DNA of 64,000 nt from Paraspadella gotoi. Lineage: Eukaryota > Chaetognatha. The notes under the pieces are model-generated. The model ran no database searches. It was not told the origin of the DNA and saw nothing but the letters and a program-made list of their open reading frames with translations. Numbering within the stretch: position 1 is the stretch's first letter; the number at the start of each line of letters is the position of its first letter. Position numbers and translations under genes: made by a program. The stretch is taken from contig CM119263.1 in NCBI GenBank assembly GCA_051294375.1, positions 25,249,605 through 25,313,604 of the forward strand, read 5' to 3'. Shown one piece after another: positions 38,580 to 50,000 of this stretch.

Positions 38580-39332
38580 TAGATAATAGATGATAGCAAC
38601 ACGGGAGAGAGAAAGATAAAAAGGAGGCTTTAGGGAAAAAAAAAATCCCGAAGCTGATCGAGTTGAAAAATCCCCGAAATGACGACGACGACGACGACGA
38701 CGACGACAAAGACGACGGCGAAGACGATGACGACGAATCAATGTTGGCAAACCTCTTTCGGCGCGACCAAGATGACGACTAAAACGACGACGAAGACGAA
38801 TGCGACTTGGCCAAACGAGCAAAAACGAGTCCAACGTATCGTCGAAGACCCGCGCCTCGGAGGTGGTCCCCGACTCTGTCCCCGATGACTCATGCCAATG
38901 TAAAAAATTCCACGGAGGGAAGGAAAGTCATCGAGAGACCAAAGACATCGAGGAATTAAAGTAAATCATGAAGAGAAAATATATTGATCGCCATCTGCTA
39001 TGATGAGGGATTCATCTCAAAAATCTAACAAGCGAATTACGGTAAAATCTGTACTTTTGGAAGAGAGGAGTTTTTTAAAATTTATCAACTTATCACATAT
39101 CAGCGAAGTCATAAAAAAAACCAGAAAATTATAACGAATAAATTATTAATGATCAGAGTGTTTAGCTAAATAAGGCGTGAAACACGGAAAATAATGTTAT
39201 ATATGATGTCATGGTATTATGACTTATCAAAATTAATCTAAAAAAGACCTCAAAAATATTGCGATCGAAATAGAAGCTAAGTATATTAGAAACGTTTCAG
39301 ACGGACGAACAAGAAATACTATTTTAATCCGA
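38126..39332 (+). repeat. Duplicated block, left copy, ending at a 25-N gap
   Basis: Contains (GAAA)n at 38410-38506, (GATA)n at 38511-38580 and (GAC)n at 38680-38706. Matches 39358-40553 almost throughout and stops exactly at the 25-N gap 39333-39357. Confidence 0.9.
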
Positions 39333-39357
39333 NNNNNNNNNNNNNNNNNNNNNNNNN

Positions 39358-39646
39358 AAAGGGAAAAAAATTCATCGTTTTTCTGTCTCCTCCATTCTCT
39401 TTTCTTTTCCAAATTCAATTTTTTTTTAAATTAACCTTTCTGGTCCGCATATTTTTTCTGTTTTGTCTTCTCCTTTCTTTTTTTATTTCTTTTTTTTTCT
39501 CTTTTTTTCTTTTTTTCTTTTTATTTATCCTTTTTTTTTCTAGATCCCAATTTTTTTTCCTGACGATAAACTCGAAACTCGAAGAAACCAGTTGATCCTT
39601 GGACCGATTAGACGAAGAGAAAAAGGGCGATGCTCTCACGAACGGA

Positions 39647-39681
<35 letters not shown>

Positions 39682-39740
39682 GAAAGAAAGAAAGAAAGAA
39701 AGAAGAAAGAAAGAAAGAAAGAAAAAAAAGATAGATAGAT

Positions 39741-39803
<63 letters not shown>

Positions 39804-40553
39804 CAACAACGGGAGAGAGAAAGATAAAAAGGAGGCTTTAGGGAAAAAAAAATCCCGAAGCTGATCGAGTTGAAAAATCCCCGAAATGACGACGACGACG
39901 ACGACGACGACAAAGACGACGGCGAAGACGATGACGACGAAATCAATGTTGGCAAACCTCTTTCGGCGACGACCAAGATGACGACTAAAACGACGACGAA
40001 GACGAATTGCGACTTGGCCAAACGAGCAGAAACGAGTCCAACGTATCGTCGAAGACCCGCGCCTCGGCAGGTGGTCCCCGACTCTGTCCCCCGATGACTC
40101 ATGCCAATGTAAAAAATTCCACGGAGGGAAGAAAGTCATCGAGAGACAGAGACATCGAGGATTAAAGAAATCAATGAAGAGAAAAAGATATTGATCGCCA
40201 TCTGCTATGATGAGGGATTCATCTCAAAAATCTACAAGCGAATTACGGTAAAAATCTGTACTTTTGGAAGAAAGAGTTTTTAAAATTTATCAACTTATCA
40301 CATAATCAGCGAAGTCATAAAAAAAAAAACAGAAAATTATAACGAAATTAAATTATTAATGATCAGAGTGTTAGCTAAATAAGCGTGAAACACGGAAAAT
40401 AATGTTATAATATGATGTCATGATATTATGACATATCAAAATTAATCTTAAAAAAGACCTCAAAAATATTGCGATCGAAATAGAGAGCGAAATATATTAG
40501 AAACGTTACAGACGGACGAACAAAGAAATACTATTTTAAATCCGATCGAGAGC
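39358..40553 (+). repeat. Duplicated block, right copy, starting at a 25-N gap
   Basis: Same sequence as 38126-39332 including the compound (GAAA)n-(GATA)n (39646-39802). It continues past the point where the left copy is cut off. Best read as the overlapping start of the next contig. Confidence 0.9.
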
Positions 40554-40559
40554 GTGACT

Positions 40560-41541
40560 GCTCTCTCTCTATTCTCTCTCCTTTTCTTCGGGATTCTCGT
40601 TACTTCTCTCATCGTTCTCTCTCGTCACTCTCATCTATTCTCCCAGAATTCCCGTTTTTTCTCGTCCTATTTTTTGTCTTCATTTTTGTTCTTTCTCTCG
40701 GATGTGATGGGCGTGTCTCTTATCCTCCTCCTGCCTCACATCTGGTCCCTCTGCCTTCTAAGTCTCTCTCTTTTCTCTTCGTTCTCTTGCTCTCTTTCTC
40801 TCGTTCATCTCTCTTCTCTCCTTTTCACTCTTTCAGTTTCTTCATGATGCGACTTCTCTCTCCTCTCGTTCTCTCAACCCACTACAGGGTTATCCATAAC
40901 AGATCCTCGGCGGCTAACACGTCTTACTTTCTCATAGTCATCAATCATGATCATATCTGTGGCATCATCATGATTCTCAGACAATTTTTTTTTTCAGGCT
41001 TCTTCCTCTTCTCCCAAGTTTACACAAACACTGGCAATAGCACACAATAAATAGCAGGGTGGCGCTAACGAAAGAAAAAAAAACGCGCCATAAAAACACT
41101 TGGCAACCCTACAAATAATATAAGGAGAAAAATAAAAAGGACAAATAAACTTGTACGCTTCACAGCCAGTAACGAAAGAGAGGTTCATTTATAGCTTAAC
41201 TTCGCCCATAATTCAATCTTAACTGGCGACGCATTACAGGGCTCTGCGCGCATCGAACGGCAGGAGCAGCGACGCTTTACTCACAAACNNNNNNNNNNNN
41301 NNNNNNNNNNNNNCATGCTGATCGATTTATGTAATAAACAAACCCTCGCCATCTCTTTCATCCTCCTCCTCCTCCTCCTCCTCAGATTATCATCGAATTT
41401 TACTCTCGAATCGAAAAGGGATTCGTGATTATGCATAAACGATGACAACGATAACGACGACGATCAAACGACAACCACAACAACAACCCACTACTGTTAC
41501 GGGAATATTTTTCCTTTGTTCGATCGGATTAATGAAAACAA

Positions 41542-41574
<33 letters not shown>

Positions 41575-41820
41575 CTCGTTTTCTTTTTTTTCTTTTTCTC
41601 GGTAAAAACCCATACTAGTTTCCGGCTGCGGCGGCAGGAACGGCGGCCACGGCGGCGACGGCAGCGGCGGCGGCGGTGGTTAGCTCCATATTGAGTCACG
41701 TACATACATGACCTTTAATTATTTGAACGGGGGGTGATGATTTCACTGATTAGCTGCTGTTGTTTTTTGCCATCGACAGCACTTATCTTGTGATAAGTTA
41801 ACTGTTCAATATTGTCAAGA
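40560..41820. other. Intergenic stretch with microsatellites and GCN repeats
   Basis: CT-rich at 40560-40870, (CTC)n near 41365-41385, (GTC)n near 41545-41575, and a GC-rich GCG/GGC run at 41625-41685. On the minus strand the GC-rich run reads as a 24-codon Ala-rich frame starting MELTTA and closed by stops on both sides; I do not call it a gene. A 25-N gap lies at 41289-41313. Confidence 0.5.
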
Positions 41821-41824
41821 CAGA

Positions 41825-42076
41825 ATGGAATCTCCGTGGTATTACAAAGCCAAAACCTCTGGCGAGGAAATGATTCTAAAATGGAGCGACGACCAAAAAT
41901 CCTCGGCCGATTCCCCCATTTATCCTGCATCAACAGTCGACGATTTCGTCTCTGTTTTTTCTGACTCAACGAACTGTCGTTCCTCTATTGCCTCTGACCG
42001 TCATTCCTCACTGTTTCCCAAATTCGATCAAAACAATTTTTTCCCCTTTTATTTTGGTTTCGTTTGTTTTTTTTAA
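41825..42076 (+). CDS. Unassigned short open frame, possible exon
   Basis: 83 codons from an ATG in fair context (GACAGAATGG). It begins MESPWYYKAKTSGEEMILKW and stays compositionally protein-like for about 70 residues before a Phe-rich end that looks like non-coding T-rich sequence. No domain recognised. It could be a true first exon whose donor I cannot identify, or chance. Confidence 0.15.
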   Translation: MESPWYYKAKTSGEEMILKWSDDQKSSADSPIYPASTVDDFVSVFSDSTNCRSSIASDRHSSLFPKFDQNNFFPFYFGFVCFF

Positions 42077-43014
42077 TTTGGTTTTTTTTTCGTTCGATAT
42101 AATCGTAGCCGATTCTCTTTTTTTTTTATTCGGTTTTTTTTTTCGGGTTCAAAGATCCGTTGTACCAATCTTGTTTGTAAAATCTGCTTAAAGGTCTTTA
42201 TTTTTTAATACTATATCTGAAATAAAGTGTAAACACGTTGAGTGTTTTGGGTCAAGATAAATATTTTTGTTTTCTTTCCTTCACAGGATGTGACAAAGTT
42301 GTCATCCCATAACATATCGNNNNNNNNNNAAAAATATTTTTAAAGAATGTCTTAAAAATTTTGTACCTTCGTTTAATTCGATGTTAATCCCCGTGAAAAG
42401 CTATAAAAACCCATTAGAGGGTCCAAATGCGCTCCCCCCTCGCCCCCCTTCAGAAAAAAATAAAAACCTCCGCCTTGTTTCGATAGTTCCTTTGTTCCTT
42501 TCTTTCTTTTTTCCCCTTTTCTTTTCATTTTCTTTTATGTTGTTTCATCGACAGGAAAAGGTTTCACGCTCTCCTTATTTTCGTAACCCTGTTTCAATTC
42601 GGAGAAACGCCTCTGGCTTAGATCTGTCTGTCTGTCGGTCTGTCGGTCTTTCTTTCGTTCTTTATATTATTTTCTTTCTTTCTTTCTTCCTTTCTTTCTT
42701 TCCTTCTTTCTTCTCTTTACTTAATATTTCTCTTTGAATATTTGACAACATTTGAAAGTTTTTGCTAATGTCAAACAGTTCAATCATATACATTTAACCA
42801 TTTAGACAATTTGGTATTTGCTCGATTTAATTTTTCTTTTTGGTGTGTGTTTTTTTTTTTTTTTTTTTTTTTTCTCATTTCATAGTTTTTTCTTCTTTTT
42901 TTTTCATCGAGAATTGGCCGGCGACAAAACTGGGCGGCGAAAAAGGAGGAGATCGAAAGCGAACTCAAAATTCTGGATGAGGAAAAACATTTAATAACAA
43001 TACATGAAAACGCT

Positions 43015-43072
<58 letters not shown>

Positions 43073-43080
43073 ATTCTCTC
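43015..43080. repeat. (CT)n microsatellite
   Basis: Interrupted CT tract in otherwise AT-rich intergenic DNA (42080-43940), where I see no supported gene. Confidence 0.9.
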
Positions 43081-43950
43081 TTTTTCAGACATACCTCAAA
43101 AGACTAATAAAAACACCACTGGCGAAACAGTATTTTCGTTAATTCACGGAGATTAAGTGCGTTTGTTCGAGTCTGGAATACAATCTCAATTGCGGCCACT
43201 ATTTTTGATGTCAAATTCATAAAAACTAATTTCCAGAGATAAATCATTTTGATGGTACTTGCGTAGTAATATTTTTGATGTATTTTACTCTTATTTTCTT
43301 GTGTCACTTTGTGTGGCCAGGTCAGATCTAACTGTTAATTTTTTTTTTTTTTCTGAATAAAAGAGACAATTTGACAGTTAAGAAATAAGAAGATTAATGA
43401 TTTGAAACAATATGACAATATGATCTAACTGTTAAAAGTGATAATTGTAGCTTTAGGTTACAAAAAAACAACTAGGTTACAAAAAACCAACTTTTTTATT
43501 AGATATTATTTATCAACATTTTATTCGTATTTTAATGAAATTGCTACTTTTTTATTCTTGCGATTTTCTTAGTTCCCTACCCGCGCAGCACTGTCGCAAT
43601 AGGCTACAGTGGAGGAAAACAAAAGACACTCACTGCTCTTTTGGCGCACAAACGCCGTTGAAGAAAAGCATCCTTTTTAATAAAATAATTAAATTAAATG
43701 TATTCAACTCGGCAAACAGATAATGAAGATAATAATTTTCCAAGCTTGTAAAACTTGATGAACGACCAATCAACGACAAGGATAACTTCCATTGTGCCTT
43801 CTTATCTCTTAACATTGTAAAACTAAAAAAACATTTTGAATACTAATATGTACTGTTCCAAATCCTACTTTCCTTTCCTCCCATTATCCCGCCTTTTTTT
43901 ACTTCCCAATATTACCTTATATCCTGCCCCTGACTACCTCTCTCTTAAAA

Positions 43951-44205
43951 TTGTCAACCTCGACCCCCCCCCACCGCCCCCGTCCTAAAAGAAAGAGGCG
44001 GCTTTCTAAACTCAGTTTGACCCAAGATATGAAGGATGTTTGTCTCTCTTCTCTCAAGGATTTCGAACGAAAGCGTCAAATCAAAGGCGCGGTGCGTTTG
44101 GAGGCGGCAGGATCGGCGTTGGATTTGTGGTGGAGGGAGAGAACAAAGAGAAGAAAAAGAAAAAGAAGAAAGAAAATAGAAGTGATTGAAAAATGGAGGA
44201 ATTAA
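43951..44205 (+). CDS. Unassigned open frame rich in Lys/Arg
   Basis: An open frame of about 84 codons; the first ATG is at 44029. The central part reads DMKDVCLSSLKDFERKRQIK and GAVRLEAAGSALDLWWRE, less repetitive than most frames here, followed by a basic run. No family recognised and no splice evidence. Could be an exon fragment or chance. Confidence 0.15.
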   Translation: MSTSTPPHRPRPKRKRRLSKLSLTQDMKDVCLSSLKDFERKRQIKGAVRLEAAGSALDLWWRERTKRRKRKRRKKIEVIEKWRN

Positions 44206-44517
44206 AGAAGAGAATTGGATGCGATGATGAAGTCAGCGAAGGTGATGGGACGAAAGCGGTCGAGCGACTCGAGAGGTGATTCGTCGGCAAGTTAATTTCC
44301 GGAATAAGCAATAGTTATTGATATAATTATAATTATTATATATATTGAAAGGATTGAAATTATTTATCCACGTAATTGATATTTTTAATTACAATATTTT
44401 TAATTTTTCATCTAAATATTTTTGACGAGAGAATCAGGTGGAAAGAGCTCAAGCGGAGCAAGTCGACTGTCGCAATCGTTCCCGTCCCTTCAAAACGAAG
44501 TCTTTCGTCCAAATCGA

Positions 44518-44518
<1 letters not shown>

Positions 44519-44588
<70 letters not shown>
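44519..44588. repeat. (CT)n microsatellite
   Basis: Pure CT tract, about 70 bp, followed by CTGTCTCCCTG. Confidence 0.95.
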
Positions 44589-44590
<2 letters not shown>

Positions 44591-45237
44591 CCTGTAACTC
44601 ACGACGCGGCAAATATGAAGTCTCCGCGTACCATTGCGTGCACCAGTCACACGCGCGCACGCCAGGGAAGCCAAACACGCGCAACCCGCGAACGAGGCGC
44701 CGTAAAAATCAGGTTCCAAGGCCAACGGCGCCATCAGGGGCATTCTGAGAAGGGACCGAAAAAAAAGATGAAAACGACGCTGAGGACAACGACAATGATG
44801 ACGATGATGACGATGATGACCATGGGAGGATTGAGTCTGGCTCAACGACGACAGTCCGACAGTCTGGGAGATACTTGACACTTGATGGAGAAAAAATTCG
44901 ACGTACGGAAAATTATTTGTAAAAAATAATGAATCTCTTATTAAGTAAAAATAAATAAATTAAGTAAACGAATGAATTTTTCATTCCTTACAGTCAGTGA
45001 CAATTCAATTTTAAGACCTCGTGTACACATAAAGATTGGCCTTATGTTTATTCTTACTTTGGATTCGTTCGACCTCTACCGATCAAACTGAGCTTTTATT
45101 CCGAATAGGAACTGTCATTTTGTTTTCGTTTGCTCGATAATATTCCTTCAAGAAGCAGTGATTCAAAAAAAGAGAGAACCAGACTAATGGAGTCCGACCT
45201 AAATATTTCTAGCGATACCGAAGAGGGCGAGGAGAGG

Positions 45238-45238
<1 letters not shown>

Positions 45239-45285
<47 letters not shown>
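45239..45285. repeat. (GAC)n microsatellite
   Basis: About 15 GAC units; similar tracts of either strand occur at 15325, 38680, 39888, 46548 and 54795. Confidence 0.93.
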
Positions 45286-45287
<2 letters not shown>

Positions 45288-45289
45288 GA

Positions 45290-46548
45290 AGTTATGACGT
45301 CAAGTGATTTCTGAGAAACGGTATCCTTGGACCGAAGCCGCGGTTATTAGCAGGCGTCGACTTCCGGCGGGGTCAAGGGTCAAAGGACAGGTGAGGTCGA
45401 AATGGACGGACGTCGCGGTGAAAAGGGACTAGGGTAGGGGACGGGTGAGGGGAGCGGTTTGGGGGGGAATGGGTGGAACTAGATGGGTAAGGTGAGAAGA
45501 TGATTAAGAAAGAAAGGTGAAGGAAGATGTGAGTGTGAAAATTAGTGGCGGTGAGTGGGAGGATTTTAAATAGAAATAGAAGGGAGAAGAGTGAAAGAGG
45601 TATGAAGATATCAAATGAAAAGAGAGTAAAAGACGATTAACTGAGAGAGGGAAATGAATCGTTATCAGAAAAAAAAAATGCATTGCGAGAAACGAATTAA
45701 ATCTGAAGAGAAATTGAAAGTTTGAGAGGAAAAAAGGAAAGAAGAGAAAAAAAGAGATTCAAAAGCGAGAGAAGTAAGTTTTAAGGCGAGTGAAAAAGAA
45801 AGAAAGGTGAGAAGAGAATCAGAAGAGAGGTGAGAAGAAGGTTCAAAGGGAAGAGGAGAGAAAAATAGAGAGGNNNNNNNNNNGAGAAGAGAGAATGAGG
45901 AGAGAGGTCAGAGGTCAGAGCATCGAGAGTCGAGAAGAGACTTTGGGGACCAGATTTTTTGGGCGGAGACGAATCGGGACGAAGAGGAGTAAAGGTTACC
46001 AAAAATTATGAATGTCTATGTTAGACCTTTAATTAATGTTTTAAAAACTTTATACGGAAATTTTTTTAAATTTAAACGTTAAATTTCGATATTTATAAAA
46101 AGAAAACAATGTTTATTTGTTTACAAACAACGGGTTTTAACTCCAAATTAAACGTTAAATTTAGAGATTTTTTTGTTTCATTTACAAACTAAACGGGAAA
46201 CTTCTTGACTTCTTGACTTAATGACTGAATCACTCAAAATAAAACTCGGGACCTTATTATAAATTACCTTCAAAAATGTTAAAATTGAAATGATAATTTG
46301 AATTTCATATAAGTTTTTTTTAGGCAAAATAAAAGGTATTTTCCACCCTAAATAAATATTTTCATTTCATTCCATCATATTTGAAAACTCATTCGATCCT
46401 CACCTTTTCCTCACCTTTTTTTCTCGAATCTTTTGACTTTCCCGTCATAAACCCGTCAACGAGTTTCCTCACTTGCCTTTCACAAAATCGCCGAACGAGT
46501 TTTCCTCACGAAAAAAAAGCGAAAAACGCATCACGGTTCCCTATCGAT

Positions 46549-46584
<36 letters not shown>

Positions 46585-46980
46585 GCCATATTTTTGAGGC
46601 TTGGAACATAAATGCCTCGAATCCCTCAGCGACGCGATTACCTGACTTTTTTTTTCTTCTTCTTAAATTTAGAAAAGTTCCTTCGCAAAAATGGAGTCGT
46701 TTTTATTCTCACTACTTCGACCAATTGTTTTTTTTTTCACCCACCACCACGACCCTCATCGACGGGAAATATCTTGCCGGTTGTTTTTTAACCACCACTA
46801 CCTAACCACCAACGTTACCACTCCACCACCCCTCTCACAAAAACCACGCCCCCCTGTTAACTCCCCGCTGATCCGAAGTGGTTAAGAAATATGAACCCAT
46901 GAGAACTCGAGAGAAGAGCGGAGAGCCATCGTGGAAAGAAGATTATTTTTAGCAACCAATAATCTTTGTGGTCGTCGTTT
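45290..46980. other. Intergenic stretch, no supported gene
   Basis: Purine-rich to 45990, then AT-rich, with a (GTC)n tract at 46548-46582 and a 10-N gap near 45874. Open frames here are low-complexity. Confidence 0.6.
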
Positions 46981-46986
46981 CTTCTT

Positions 46987-46990
<4 letters not shown>

Positions 46991-47070
<80 letters not shown>
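46991..47070. repeat. (CT)n microsatellite
   Basis: CT tract with one CCT interruption. Confidence 0.93.
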
Positions 47071-47074
<4 letters not shown>

Positions 47075-47079
47075 GCAGT

Positions 47080-50000
47080 CTTTGTTTTTGTTTTACAACT
47101 TCTTTTCGAAAATCTTTTCCACATTTTTGTTTTCATTTTTTTTTCTTCTTTTCAAAAATAAAAATCTTAAAATGGAAGAGCATTATGGTAAAAGACTTTT
47201 CAAAATATAAATCACTAAATATTCTTTTTATTCTTACCTGACTTATGATTCATTACCATACAACAAAGACAAAAAATAAACAAACTTAATTTCCAATTCT
47301 AATCTGTATCACCGTCATCTGCCCCCCGACTCCGAACACGCACCGCCGACACCTGCTTCCCCGGCACCTGTTCTCAAAGTCGGACGGTGCCAGTCATATT
47401 TTGCCTTAACGGGTCCTTGGCGTTTAACGCGCTCGGCGGGCGGCGGCGGGCGGCGGACGGCGGGCGGCGGGCCATAGGTAGAGTAGGGTTGAAGAGGAAG
47501 AGGAAGAAGAAGAGGAGGAGGAGGAGGAGGAGAATAGAATCTCGGATTGGGAGGGTGGGACTATGAGGCTGGTGGGAGAGAGCGGATGCTGGAGAGGTCC
47601 GGGCTCTTTTAAGAAGAGGTGGACAAATGGGAGAAGCAAGGCAGTGGTCCATCAGCGGATGGTTGTTTATAAAGGGAAATAAATATAAGAAAGACATTGA
47701 TTTTTGTGGAGAAAAGTCGGGACTGAATTAAAGGGTTTGACGAAAACCAAAAAAGTGGACTGAAGAGGAGGAAAGAGGGTTTTGTGGGTGGAAAATGTGG
47801 ATGCGGATCGTTAGTCTTCGAGTTATGAGGTGGTGAAAGAAATTGTTTTGGAGTTTGGGATGTGAGAGAACGAGAGAATTGAAAAGGGAGAAAAATAAAT
47901 AAAGAAAGAAAGATTTAGGCCTCAGGGAATAAGAGAATAGTAAAAAAAGGCAATTGCATTGATAATTTTTAAATAGATAAAAAAAAAAGGTTTTTTCGCT
48001 ATTTTTTGCTAACTACCCTTAACGATGATCTGTTAAAAAAGATCGAAAAAATGTTTTCAATATAAAAAAAATACTGCACTACTAAAAAAATTCGAAGTTT
48101 CTTAATCAATATTAAAAAAACAGCGTGAGAACATTTTTTATGAAAATTATTTATGAAAATTGTCACGTAGTTCTAGAGTAATAGAGTAATAGTATTTGTT
48201 AATCTTGAGAAACTATAAATTTAATTAATAATCAAAGAGGAGAAGAAGTTAAAAGCTGAAGAAAAGCGTTGACTTTACGAAATGACTTAAAAGTTAAATT
48301 GACGAATAGAAAGATAAGAGAAGTGTTGACTGAGGCAACTGGCTCTTGGCTCGCGGAGGGAGAAGAGACTGGATTTGCAAATGGATTCACCGATGGAAAT
48401 GAGCTCACGGTGACGGGGTGAAAGTGGTGAGGGTGATGAGGGAGTGAATGGTGAACGCGATGACGGGCTTGGGCGAATGGGTGAACGAGAACATAACATA
48501 ACATGGTCGTGACAATGAGTATCTTTGGTTTGGCTAAACGAAATAACGAATTTAGTTCCTTATTGTAACTGGTAACAAAACAAAGAGAAAGCGATGACAC
48601 AACCAACGCCTCGCCCACACGTGATCAGGTTGTGGTCTTCAAACTTCCTCCCCTTTTCCACCCACGACGAGCCACCTGGGCCGAGGCGAGGCACACCACC
48701 GTCTCGTCCGAGAGCGGGCCGATCTCGTCCTGGTTTGAAGATCACTCTCTCTTCCCTCTTCCCTCACCTCTTCTCTCTCTCTCCCTCCCCCCCTCTCTCC
48801 CCTCAAACCGGCGGTGCCGATTCCATCCTGCTGACGCCACAGGTTTGGTTATTTTTAGTTGACTCCTGGTTGCGGCTTCTCGGTCGCTCTGCTCTTCAGT
48901 TCGGCCCTGAGATTTCCTTCTGAATAAATCTCGTCGGCCTCGCGGATCCTCCCTTTCCTTTCCTCCTCCTCCTTTCCTTTCCTCCTTTCCTTTTTTTTCC
49001 TTTTCCTTTTTTTTTTAGTTTTCTTTCTTTTTTGCTTTTTTTTTAAGTTTCTTTTCTTTTCCTTTCTTTTCTTCTACCTCCTCCGACTTCGATTCATACC
49101 TTTGGCCAAATGCCTTCCGCAATTTTCATTTCATTTTTATATTTTATTTCCCTCTTATTTTACGTAATAATTGTATTAATTTTTGTCTTTTGTCTTTTCT
49201 TTTTCGTTTTCACTTTTTAAATAATTCTTTCACAATCTCATTAGGACTTAATTCTTTGTCAAAAACATTCATTCATTCATCTCTCCGTCGCTCCTTCCCA
49301 ATTTATTTATGCTCGGTCAATCGTCGGTCAGACTCTCTTCAATCTCATTTGCATATCCGTGTCTTTCGAAAAAAAAAAACCGTTTCGCCCGTTGTTCGAT
49401 GATACCGTTAACGACTTTGGCTTTCGCCGCGTCAGCGGTTATGCGACGGGATGAATGTAGAATGTAAGATCGACGAACGGAAAACGATGTGAGTATTTAT
49501 CTTTTCGTTATATCGACTTACCTGAAATGTGGAAGGAATCCGGTAGGTGAGGTGAGTGAAGCAGCGGAGCAAGAAAGAAAAAAAGAAAAGAAAAACTTTA
49601 TTTAGTCATTTGTATTGATTTTGGTAAAGCATCATTGAGCGTTAAATAAATAGAGCATATTTATATCGGTAAAATTTAGATTTTAGATTTTCAGTTTTAA
49701 CAATTTTACATTTCAATGAGTTTCGGGACCTAACGGGTTCAATGAACTCCCTTTTTTAACCTCTGGTCATATTCTCAGCCACGACTTTATTTTTATGTAG
49801 ACTTATTTTTAGTCGCTTCTTTTACCTCGTCCGTCGCTTTCTACCTCACACGCTTAACGCATCTACATTTGCGGTTGCCTTAAATTTCCTAATTCCACGT
49901 AACGGTATTATTTGTTTGCCCTCTTCACCTTGCCCCGCCCCCTCCCCCCGGTTTCCCAACTCGGCCCTCTTTCTTTTTTTTTATTTCTTTAAAAGATTCC

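Noticed and set aside
48594-48745. Gene or MITE bounded by the GGTCTTCAAAC / GTTTGAAGATC pair
   Set aside because: The inverted ends are only about 12-14 bp with mismatches, no second copy is seen, and both-strand frames look non-coding.
49500-49580. Minus-strand exon before the CAG|GTAAGTCG site near 49524
   Set aside because: The sequence before the site is itself a pyrimidine tract with no usable acceptor, and no coding similarity is visible.
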